Shown here piece after piece: positions 55,140 to 64,000 of a stretch of DNA of 64,000 bases. This stretch comes from Gamsiella multidivaricata (Eukaryota > Mortierellomycota > Mortierellomycetes > Mortierellales > Mortierellaceae): positions 1-64,000 of the forward strand of contig NW_026251822.1 of assembly GCF_025024155.1 (NCBI RefSeq), in the 5' to 3' direction. How positions within the stretch are numbered: position 1 is the stretch's first letter; the number at the start of each line of letters is the position of its first letter. The notes beneath the pieces are model-generated. The model saw nothing but the letters and a program-made list of their open reading frames with translations, made no database searches and was not told where the DNA came from. The position numbers and the translations under genes are program-made.

Positions 55140-57319
55140 ATGTCGCTCTTTGGGCAAGTGCAAAACAGAAAACAGGCCGGTGGTAATTTTTCTCTGTCAA
55201 CGATGGACATTTATCCCAGTCTTTGCTAACTAATGGACACGACACTCATCATCAAATAGATTTGGGACTGCCACCTCTACACCGGCTGCCCCTGCAAGCA
55301 CCACGGCGCCTAGTCTCTTTGGTGCCACTGCGCCTACTACCTCCACAGCGGTAAACCCTTTCGGAGGCACCACAGCAAGCCCATTTGGGTCCCTAGGGGC
55401 CACACCAGCATCCTCAGCCGCATCAAACCTTGCTGTAACTACTGCTTTACCAACTGCCGCTCCAACTGCCACCACTACCACGGCTTCGCTCTATCCCACC
55501 CTTGCTGTCTCAACTTCTGCCGCGTCGACCTCAGCTACAGCTGCCCCCAGTCTTTTTGCAGCTGCGCCTGCGGCCCTCTCTACTGGATCGCTCTTTAATA
55601 ATGCCAGCTCGACTGCTGCCTCAAACGCACTCAGTACTGCTGCCCAAAAGAACACCCTCACCGCCTCTTCCTTGACAGCAACACCCGCAGCGTAATAATC
55701 GGTCTAATGACATGAAGCAACATTCGCTTCTCCAGCAGTACTGGTCGACATTGTGTAAGAATAATCAGTGTCGTGTCCTTTTTCATCTTATTCGATATAG
55801 AGCTCTCACGCCTGATACCATTGCTGGATCGACCAAATACACTGAGCTGCCCGTGGATGCGAAAAACATGCTTGATCAGTTTCAGTAAGGCGCCAGGATT
55901 GTGTTTATACATCGACTGTATACAATGGCATGTCTCAGCCTTTCAAATATCAAACAGATTCTGTTACTTAAAACTATTTACTCAGTTCGTTTCTCCAGGG
56001 TCAAATCCACCTCTCTGCAACACTCACTGCACGACCATCTGGGTCGCTTGACAAAATCTCTAAGGACACAGAAGAGCTTTCAAAGGTGTGATTTCTTTTC
56101 TTCACACTATGTGGCATCCCAGCGATTTCTTTTTCTAGGTTGTTGACTAATATGACTTTGATCATACAATACTCTGGACTATGACAGAGATTGGCAACAC
56201 TGAATGATGCGCTGGATCGTGACACAAAGGTGATTCAGGCCTTGCAGGATAATGTTGGACAGGAGCTCAAGCAGGCCGACTCTGCTGGAAGGACTATCGA
56301 GGCATATGCGGACACGTCGCGCGCCAACTTTTTATATGCCGGAGACAATTCTGCAGGACAGTAAGTTACTGGCTACTTGCATACCCTGTCCATTCACAGC
56401 ATGCAACAGTAGATCGACTCACCAACATCCTTCTTATTCGCTCGATATCCAGATACTTTACAGACCGATGCCAGTCATTTGAGGAGCAACTGAGGCAGTT
56501 CCGGAGCACGATTGAGGTAAGCTCTTTTTTCCAAAGCGCAAGGTCTATTTTGCGGACCAGAAAGAGTCCTCAATTGCGCCATAAACAAGCTAACGTAATA
56601 TTTGTTTAAATACATCAATCCCATAGGAAATTGAGCGCCATCTTGCATCCTTTGGGGCCAAGCATCCTCCTATGGCTCAAGGTATACTTCCGCTTTCTCC
56701 ATTTTAAATACTAAAAGCCCAATTACCTTTGATTAATTTAATGTTTTTTTCTCCTTGTTTTTCAGCGCTCCCCGAAGTAATGAGAAACCAACATGGGGCC
56801 TTTTTGACCGTGGCAGGAAGAGTCGCTACTCTGCACGACGAAATCAGGGATAAGGAAAAGGCGTATCTTATGTTCAGACGCAAATACTATGACGATGACT
56901 CGGACCCATTCCAGACAAGTAGCAAACATCGGAAGAAGGACACCAGTCAATACGTACATTCACTTCGGAGCAGCGGATGGACTGTGGACGGTCAAAAGTC
57001 ATTCAGAGAGATTGCAAAGGAGACGCTTCGTCCTGGCAATGCCAATACCGCCAAACCAGCTGTCTCAACAACAGCAGTAGCACCAACAACCACAGGACTC
57101 TTTGGTGCCGCACCTGCAGCCGGTACCAACTTTTTCGGAAGCATGCCTAGCACCACCGCCACCATGACCAGTGCTGCACCTACATTTTCGCTCACAGCGC
57201 CCGCAACCACCATCCCGACCACGGGTTTGTTTGGTGCGCCTGCAACCAGCACGCCGGCCACTGGTCTTTTTGGTGCTCCCGCAGCCGCATCCTTTGGCGG
57301 CTTCAAGATCGGAAAATAG
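55140..57319 (+). CDS. FG nucleoporin Nup58/Nup49 (Nup62 complex)
   Basis: Central-channel nucleoporin, about 495 residues. Exons: 55140 to about 55180, 55260-55691, 55801-55884, 55999-56085, 56190-56360, 56453-56516, 56627-56681 and 56766-57319. It begins MSLFGQVQN, typical of Nup49/58, followed by an Ala/Thr/Ser-rich FG region (SLFGA, NPFGG, SPFGS). Then comes the alpha-helical core that forms coiled coils with Nup62 and Nup54 (LNDALDRDTKVIQALQDNV, YFTDRCQSFEEQLRQF, EEIERHL, RVATLHDEIRDKEKAYLMFRRKYY). It ends with three GLFGA-type repeats and SFGGFKIGK. All later exons close in phase. Exon 1 does not: the obvious GT donors leave one base, while the acceptor at 55259 needs two. Exon 1 or that splice site is therefore uncertain. 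Confidence 0.85.
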
Positions 57320-57480
57320 AGCTCTACGTTGTTGCAAAGAACGCGCATCTCATGGATTGTTCAAGAAAATAAAGAAGGGCGTGGTGCAATAGGTTTAAGT
57401 CTGGGGGTGTGGTTGAGTAGATGTTTATTTGAGGTTCCATCAATTGGCAACGGTGCTCTTAAATAGTTGGTCTTGCTCTA

Positions 57481-57829
57481 CACTCCCTTTTGCCATAAAA
57501 TGCACTTTTCATAGCAAAGACGCATTTTATCGACTTTTGTCAACTGAATTGAAATATATAAGGGGCGTTATTCAATCAGGTGGTGGCGTAGGACGCACAT
57601 TATATCCTCGCATAGTTTGCCTCATATCTGCATCAGCATGCATGCTTGGCGATCGAGTTGCTTGAGGGTGAAGTCGCGAGCCACCGAAAATCAGCACGTG
57701 AGCTGATCCGTATATCCAAACAGAAATAAACTTAATGAATAACGCCCCTTAAATATTGCAATTCAGTTGACAAAAGTCGATAAAATGCACCTTTGCTATG
57801 AAAAGTGCATTTTATGGCAAAAGGGAGTG
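57481..57829. mobile_element. 349-bp TA-flanked MITE (Tc1/mariner type)
   Basis: Two long inverted arms, 57481-57574 and 57736-57829, match as reverse complements with only about five mismatches. Both ends start CACTCCCTTTTGCCATAAAA and are bordered by the dinucleotide TA (57479-57480 and 57830-57831), the duplication made by Tc1/mariner transposases. The 160-bp centre has no coding capacity. The element sits 160 bp past the Nup58 stop. Confidence 0.85.
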
Positions 57830-57831
57830 TA

Positions 57832-58250
57832 GTTCAAACTCGTTGTACGTGGATTTATCCTTAATGACATCAGCGCTGCTATGCATCTGCCATCCATGAA
57901 CCACTCCAGCTCGGGCTCGCTCGCAAGCACCTTGCCGCATATGTGGATTCATTCTCCCAGAGACAGTAAAGTTGAGCCGAATAACCTATCAAGATGCATA
58001 GAAGACGATGATTGAAACGCTTGAGATAAGGCCAACACAAAAAGAGGTCATTTGTGTGCAATGCTTATGATATCGTAGAGTGTCTGGAGCATGCCATAAA
58101 ATATGTGCCCTTGATCGCTGTCATCAATGTCTGTCTTCAGATCTGGTGTGATCCAGCGAACCCTTCCTGCCACTCTACTATATAGTCCAGTACCTCCAGT
58201 GATCTCTAGAGACGATTACTAATAGGGATGGATTTGTCACCACACTCCCC
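57832..58250 (-). other. Probable retroelement-derived relic
   Basis: Minus-strand frame 58062-58180 reads VRWITPDLKTDIDDSDQG, a protein-like segment without a start. It lies downstream of and on the same strand as the 58.25-58.77 kb gene. Source family not recognised. Confidence 0.3.
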
Positions 58251-58766
58251 CTACTGTTTAATGAGACTCTTCAATGCTGGATCCTCGTCCAGTGCGGGTA
58301 GAATAGTGGCATCAGGCGTTCGACCGCTACGCATACGTGTTATGTCGGCCGCGACGACCTGACTGCTCCAATAAGCAGCGTTATACATCGCTTTTCGGTA
58401 ACTTGTGGAGGCATTCTGCCGAGCGGTATCGACCATCTTCCACTCCCTAGGAGTAAGAGCCCAAGCCCGGCACGGCACTTTGGTGGTCAATGCTGACCAC
58501 GAAAGACGAGGCGGTGGCCCAGGAACGGCCAGAAGGTTGTCGAAAGACGATGCTATAGACGATCCGGTGTATTCGTCCTGACTGTATCTCTCGTACTCAG
58601 GGAAGTCGAGGAGTGGACCGACCGGATGAAAGATCTTGATGTCGATCTCAGGGTTGAATCGTACCCATGGAAGGGCACGCGCAATGGTGCTGGTGGCGGT
58701 GCTGGTGCTGTTGCTGGTGCTGTTGCTGGTGCTGTCGCCGATGACGGGTGTGCTTTGCTGAGACAT
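58251..58766 (-). CDS. Unrecognised 171-residue protein, possibly retroelement Gag-like
   Basis: Single-exon frame from MSQQSTPVIGD. The N-terminus has a Ser/Thr/Asn repeat. The middle is Pro/aromatic-rich (IFHPVGPLLDFPEYERYSQDEY), and the C-terminus is helical (SYRKAMYNAAYWSSQVVAADITRM). A TATA-like ATATAT lies near 58829. An upstream in-frame Met would lengthen it to 226 residues, but that part lies in the likely promoter. Because it borders a Ty3/gypsy fragment and lacks a known domain, a Gag-type origin is possible. I see no zinc knuckle (CCHC). It is intact as far as can be read. Confidence 0.45.
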   Translation of the reverse strand: MSQQSTPVIGDSTSNSTSNSTSTATSTIARALPWVRFNPEIDIKIFHPVGPLLDFPEYERYSQDEYTGSSIASSFDNLLAVPGPPPRLSWSALTTKVPCRAWALTPREWKMVDTARQNASTSYRKAMYNAAYWSSQVVAADITRMRSGRTPDATILPALDEDPALKSLIKQ

Positions 58767-58999
58767 GTTTGTAATTGGCTGTTCGAGTGTGTTTGTGTGT
58801 ATGAGCGTGTGTACGTGCCGGTATGAGGATATATGGAGAAAGATGTTTGGCACGGTGGTTGAAGGAGAACCACGGTGAAGAGCATAGTTTAAATCTCTTT
58901 CTTCCATCCTCAGGATCATCCCTATCGCCATCCGAATTTCTTTTCTACCTCACATGCTCAGTCACGATTCTGATTGGAGCTGTCCTGTATTAGATACCT

Positions 59000-60709
59000 G
59001 AAAGCGAAGGGAATCCCAAGAGCATCATTTTTCGCGAGATCGTTGCAGGAGAGAGAAAGGAAGTACTCTGCAACGCAGAGGAGATAGTATTCGCCCTGTG
59101 GGATCATTCTACGTCATTCACGGACCACCGCGCACTGACGTTCATTCATTCTCAGAAGATGAACTCTATACTCACTGGATGGCAAGAGAGTATCCTGGAA
59201 TACACGTTTAAAGTCGTTTACCAACCAGGAGTGCTTAATGAGCCTACGAAGATTTATACCTACATGCATTTTATCCAGGATAATCAAACTCCCAGAGAGG
59301 CGGTGCAGAAGACCGATACCCACGCGCTTGGCCATTTTGGCACTAATGCCATGGTCAATCGTATTTACTCTCTCAACAAAACTTGGTCCTTGATGGCTAA
59401 AGACTGCTTAGAATCTGTTCAGCGCTGTACAGAATGTCAACGCGTAAATATAGGACACAAGGGATATCATCCTCTGTTTGCAATACATGCCCAACTGCCC
59501 GGAGAGCATATGGCGATAGATCTTGCCGGACCTCTCCCAGAAAGTACCAAAGGGAACACCATGTTGCTCATTTCAATAGATGTCTGCATTCGGTTCGTCT
59601 TTCTCGTGCCCATGAAAAACAAGACAGCAACAACCGTAGCGCACAAATTATTTAAGATATTTACCATCCCCACATTTTGTAGTCGGACAATGGAAAAGAG
59701 TTCGTTAATGAGGTTATGAGAGTGATGACCGCAGAGATGGGTGTACAACATCGGTTGGTTACTCCATATCACCGAGAACCATTTTAAGACAGCTGTAAAC
59801 ATTATCCGTAAAGAAATCAAAGCGAAGAAACGCAATCGGGACCGACATGTCACCGTGGCTGAATTAGCCATTTAGCCATGAATATGAGGATTGCTGCATT
59901 GCACAATTCCTCCCCTTTTTCGTTATTTTTTGCCAGACGATTTAACGGTTTTCATAATTTTTCAAACAACAAGGATGAACGATTATCCCATAGCGAATCC
60001 TTGGAGCGACTTCTACACATTACTGAAGTTGACTTCCCAGCTGTGAGCGCCAAGTCCCGTGCCACTCAGAAAAGAATGATTGAGCGATTCAACAGAACGG
60101 TACTGCACAATGAGTTTCCTGATGGAGCCAAGGTCATGACTCTCGATCCTATCCTGGGTGATAAATTGACGCCCAAGTATGAAGGTCCTAACGTTGTTGT
60201 GCGTAGAACTACTGGCGGTGCGTATGTTTTGAAGGGTGGCGCTGGCGATTTACTTCAACGCCAGTACGCCCCATCCCAGCTCAAACTCGTACCAGACGAC
60301 TGCGGCGACACCACTTACAAAGTAGAAGAGATTCTCGAACATCGGGATGATTCTGAGGGGGGGATGGAATATATTTCGTAAGCTGGAAAGGGTATACAGA
60401 GAGGACCCGGATGAAAACTTTATTGAGAGAAAGTGTATTACAGACTACTGGAAGAGCTGCGATCTTCCTGGACCGCATTCTCGACCGCAACCTCGTCAAA
60501 CTTTGAAGAGCCACAGGCGAAGCAGAATCAGCACGAGTCACTTTGACGCAGCGTCCAGAAGCACGTAAAAATAATATGAACAATTCTGCTGATAGTGTAA
60601 CCACCTCGAAACCTAAACGCGGTCGCCCACCAAAGGTCAATATAAGGACGAGATGGGCCACAAAGCAAATCAGCGGGCAGAAAATAGAGGAGTATGAGAA
60701 TGTGTTTTG
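59000..60709 (+). mobile_element. 5'-truncated Ty3/gypsy pol remnant (RNase H, integrase)
   Basis: Read in order: the end of RNase H (VFALWDHSTSFTDHRALTFIHSQK, then YTFKVVYQPGVLNE); the integrase HHCC zinc domain (HALGHFGTN...CTECQRVN); the integrase core with first Asp in MAIDLAGPLPES; after a frameshift near 59685 the second Asp in SDNGKEFVNEV; then a disrupted third-acid region near 59770-59785 (HRE... stop). After another break comes the C-terminal domain ERFNRTVLHNEFPDGAKVMT with a chromatin-binding-like tail. An AT-hook, KPKRGRPPK, precedes the terminal stop at 60707-60709. Reverse transcriptase, protease and Gag are missing on this strand. It is dead in several places. This is a fungal LTR retrotransposon, not a virus. 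Confidence 0.8.
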
Positions 60710-60784
60710 ATGAACTTTCCCCTTGAATCACGACAGAAGTTCTCCTTCAGGGGTTCTCTCGCAAGGCCTTTTTGCTTTTTGCCT

Positions 60785-61060
60785 TGTAGTGATTATTACA
60801 ACTGTCATGTAGAGGTTTTAAACTTTCCCTTGAATTTTATAATTTTATTTACTTGAGGTTTTCAATCGGCCCAACATGAGCTTACGCCTCCTATGGGAGC
60901 GGAGCTGTGCCAAATTGGACAGGCACTTTACTAGGATCAGTTAAATAGAAAAGACCGTCCGGCGACCTATATAATGGGGACCGGACGGTGCTATTAAAGA
61001 TCCCGCTCTTGTCTCGTGTCTAATTGTTATTAGATAGTAAGTGTTAACCTTAATCTATTG
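60785..61060 (+). repeat. Candidate 3' LTR of the Ty3/gypsy remnant
   Basis: Just after the pol stop lies a promoter-like block. A TATATAA box (60968-60974) is bracketed by a 9-bp inverted repeat ACCGTCCGG/CCGGACGGT (60954-60962, 60981-60989), then an AATAAA-like TATTAAAG. The arrangement suits an LTR U3-R. LTR edges and the second copy cannot be located in this window, so the limits are approximate. Confidence 0.4.
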
Positions 61061-62585
61061 CAAGTTTAAGCATGGGGACAAAGTATACAGAGGAACCATC
61101 CACGTTGCTCGTTTAGATGATGCCGGAGTGAAGGCGAGGGCCTGATACGTTTAGCGGACATGATTGAGTGGGTGTACAGGAGAAGAAAGAACGCCGATCT
61201 CTGGGGATTTATTGATCGATCCAGCCATCCTGCACTAGCTCATAAAGAAAAGATACTTGGGAGAATAGAAACTTGTTCTGCCTTGAGGAGTCCACCCCTT
61301 CTCTTCAACGAGAAAACAACACAGCGTGAAACATGTTGTTTAATCCCGCGATCCTTGTTCTTGCGATCCACGAATGTGTGCTTCCGAAAATACGATGCCA
61401 TAATGCTTGTCGATATCTATCAGGCTGCTCACTGGTAGGTGATCCCAGGCTGTTATTGCTGAATCCTTGTGTATGTATTTATCTAAAGATGACTCCAGCT
61501 CCGGAGAAGAGGTAACACGCGTAGAGTCCTTGGCTCTGTAGTTTCGCATCGTGTGCGTATAATTGGGTTTGCCCGTTTTGCATCCAAAGAAGGGATCTGG
61601 GCTTCAAAGTATCCCCCATTCATCCTTTCTTGTACTTTCCCTTGCCATCATTGTGTGTGTATGTTTTTTTTTTTTTTTTTTTTTTGAAACTACGACCACA
61701 CCCTACTGTAACTCTGTCTGATTTTATTTATCAGATCCTTGGATTTACGCCCAATCTGGCCTGGGTGAAGTGAAGTACACACGAATCTGATAAGCGACAG
61801 GACACGATCTCGCATCTTTAGTGTGCGACCATACGCCCATCTGGGGTTTTCAATGTCAGTTTGTTTGCTGACTTGGAAGGAGATCGGCTAATACGGTCTC
61901 TACCGAGTCTAGAGCCAGGGGGTTCTTTCTACCGAACAAACCGAGCCAGGATAGTCTATGGTACGTTACTCTCCAGCGTTGGATGCACAGAGAAAACACT
62001 GAATCCCACGCGGCCGCAGACTAGTGTTGTTCGGTACATGCGCCTTGTACTTTCTCCCTTCGGGGTCTGACAAATTATAGCAGACCACGGATCGAAAACC
62101 AGGCTACTCAAAGAATTTGAGTATGTACACCTACTTCCTATTACAGATCCGTCTGGCACATGCAGGCAAGGATAAGGTCCTAATCCCGGTAAATAGAGCG
62201 ACCGCTGGTATCCAAAGACATCCATGCGGCTGCATCATGACTCGACTGGACTTAATCTAGATCGCTGTTAAAATAACCTCCCCAGCACGAAGCAAAATCG
62301 TCTGGATTGTACCATCGCCGAGATGAATGTATCCCATCTTAGGAAATGATATAAAAGACAACTTCCTTCCCCGCTATGTTCTGATCCTTGCCCAGCCCTT
62401 CACAGTTTCCTACGGTCACCCCCCTCTCGTCCCAAGAAAATTTTTAGCGATTGACCCCGGCAGTCGCTAGCATCCCTCCCTTAGCCACCCCCGCCCTGCT
62501 TCTTCTCTGCTTCCCTGTATTATCGTTCCATTGGTCTTCGTCTTTCATTTTCACACGGATAGGAAAGCACACATTAGCCGCAAAG
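61061..62585. other. Intergenic, nothing recognised
   Basis: A T-run of about 23 at 61664-61686. Short open frames (61160-61438 and others) lack protein-like composition. The last 200 bp are a T/C-rich leader for the next gene. Confidence 0.45.
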
Positions 62586-63099
62586 ATGTACGCATACGCA
62601 TTCTTCTCCCTGTTAGGGATGCTGTTCTTGCTAGCCTTCTGGCTCGGCGACTTCAACATGCTCTGGCACACAAAAGCCGAAGTTGCAGATGTATATCATG
62701 TCGGACTCCGTGACTATTACTTCTGGGGCCTCTGTATCTCCCCCTCGATCGTCAGTCACTTCGTCACAGTCTGGGGCCACTATTACCGTGCAGACTCGAT
62801 TTTCCAGCGGAGCATCAGCCGAGTCTCGTGGCCTGTATCCCAGACCTCCGAGCAAAGGAGAGCCAATTGGTTGAACCAGATCTCAATATGGGAGGAGCAT
62901 GACCCCTGGGTCGGATTCACCTACAAGTACTGGGCGCTTGTTTTTATTGCGACTACTGTAAATCTAGTTTGGTTCTTTCAACCGTGGGTTAACGACATTG
63001 GTGAAGCCCTTGCAGAGGAAGAAGGTCCTCTCGCGATTGTTTGGGGATGTAAGCAATCTTGACAATTGTATTTGTTGCTGTTGATGTTGCTTCTGTTAT

Positions 63100-63142
<43 letters not shown>

Positions 63143-64000
63143 GCTGCTGTTGCATTTTTTCCCTTTTTTTGTTGTCAATACATAATTCATACTAAAAGGC
63201 ATATTTCATATCTCTTACAATGTCATGCATCAACTGATAAACAGCCTATATAGGATACGGAAGTGGTTATGCCGCGATGGGGTCCTGTGGTATGATATTG
63301 TTCCTAGTTCTCCGTCGTTCCATGCTCCACGCTCTCGGCTTCACCTACCAAGATCTCTTGCCTCTCCATCGCGGAATGGGCTTCGCGTTCATTTTTTGGT
63401 CCGTCGTACACACCAGTAAGTGAACGTCCTCAGAATCGCCCCATCCTATCCCTCCTCGCCCAACTTTTAATTTCACGCTTCTCTTTGCGCTAAACTCGTT
63501 TTTTACTTGCTTGATTTCCAGTTGGATACATGGTCCACATCATCGCGGAAGATGCCCTAGCTGAGGAGATTAACTTTGATGGCGAGACTCGAGGACCTCA
63601 AAACATTCTCGGCTTTGTCGCCTTGGTAAGAAGATTTTCTAATACTTCCTTCAATAGCCATACTGCGCCTATTCCTTTCGCCAAGATGGTGGTGACACAC
63701 ACACATTCACTTAAAAGAATCTTGTTAACTAACACGAATCATTTAACCACCAACGGACGCTTCAGGCTGCGGTCATCGCGCTAGGAATTCTTTCGATCCC
63801 ATATATCCGTCGTCGGTTCTACGTCGTTTTCCTGGTCACGCATCGCTACTTGACGGTCATCACATTTGCAGGCACACTCATGCATTACCCATACTTCATG
63901 ACCTGGTATTACGTTATCCCCTCGATGTGTCTTTTCCTTGCGGATCGATTCGTCCCCAAGATTATACAGTCATTCTCGGTAGCCCCCGAGGTAATCTGCA
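62586..64000 (+). CDS. Ferric-reductase/NOX-like transmembrane protein (5' part)
   Basis: The gene is cut by the window end. Exons: 62586-63048, 63245-63415, 63522-63625 and 63766 onward, in phase when exon 2 starts after AACAG at 63241-63244. It begins with a membrane anchor (YAYAFFSLLGMLFLLAFWL). Helices of the ferric-reductase-like domain follow. The candidate haem ligands are His in LLPLHRGMGFAFIFWSVVHTVGYMVHI and in FLVTHRYLTVITFAGTLMHYP. VAPEVIC marks the start of the FAD/NAD region. The family moves electrons across the plasma membrane to Fe3+ or Cu2+ (Fre proteins) or O2 (NOX). The missing C-terminal half would decide which. The N-terminal extension before the haem domain is long. Confidence 0.82.
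63097..63142 (+). repeat. (ACT)n microsatellite in intron
   Basis: About fourteen ACT units followed by GCT units, within the first intron of the ferric-reductase-like gene. Confidence 0.95.

Noticed and set aside
63101..63142. CRISPR-like array
   Set aside because: It is a plain ACT trinucleotide run in an intron, without spacers; no CRISPR array is present anywhere in the window.

Overview
The window is eukaryotic and most resembles an early-diverging fungus of the Mortierella type (Mortierellomycota/Mucoromycota). Genes are split by short introns, mostly 40-470 nt with GT(A/G)AGT-like donors and TAG/CAG acceptors. Gene content is fungal: a plasma-membrane H+-ATPase, Ima1, Rho1 and a ferric-reductase family protein. 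A cobalamin-dependent methylmalonyl-CoA mutase is present, which ascomycetes and basidiomycetes generally lack. The genus is an inference from gene content, not from an identified match.

Layout. 0-3.4 kb: an EF-hand protein, an unresolved gene relic, two copies of a poly(A)-tailed SINE-like element (one with an 18-bp target-site duplication) and a tRNA-Val(AAC). 3.4-9.3 kb: mostly gene-poor DNA with simple repeats and one intact orphan protein. 9.3-47.4 kb: a dense housekeeping block. In order it holds TEX10/Ipi1 (ribosome biogenesis), mitochondrial aspartate aminotransferase, a COPI-associated membrane protein, methylmalonyl-CoA mutase, the Uso1/p115 Golgi tether, the Ima1 inner-nuclear-membrane protein, a NipSnap protein, a mitochondrial glutamate carrier, an orphan PY-motif membrane protein, the Pma1 H+-ATPase, COP9 subunit 6 and a Rho1-type GTPase carrying a frameshift. 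48-61 kb: an island of decayed mobile DNA interrupted by the nucleoporin Nup58. 62.6-64 kb: the 5' part of a ferric-reductase/NADPH-oxidase-like membrane protein, cut by the window edge.

Most notable region. Between about 49.9 and 54.3 kb, the minus strand carries a decayed Fanzor nuclease (eukaryotic TnpB homologue, RuvC fold plus C4 zinc finger). Directly upstream, with the candidate reading frames overlapping by about 10 bp, lies a decayed XPG/FEN1-like PIN nuclease. A truncated Tc1/mariner-type transposase faces them from the plus strand. All three are broken, but the Fanzor catalytic motifs are still readable. Nearby lie a 349-bp TA-flanked inverted-repeat MITE and a 5'-truncated Ty3/gypsy pol fragment.

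Shared metabolic themes are mitochondrial amino- and organic-acid handling (aspartate aminotransferase, glutamate carrier, methylmalonyl-CoA mutase, NipSnap) and nuclear-envelope or membrane traffic (Ima1, Nup58, Uso1, COPI-associated protein). No operon-like logic is implied. Exon boundaries were checked by hand for splice consensus and reading phase; where they do not close, the entry says so.
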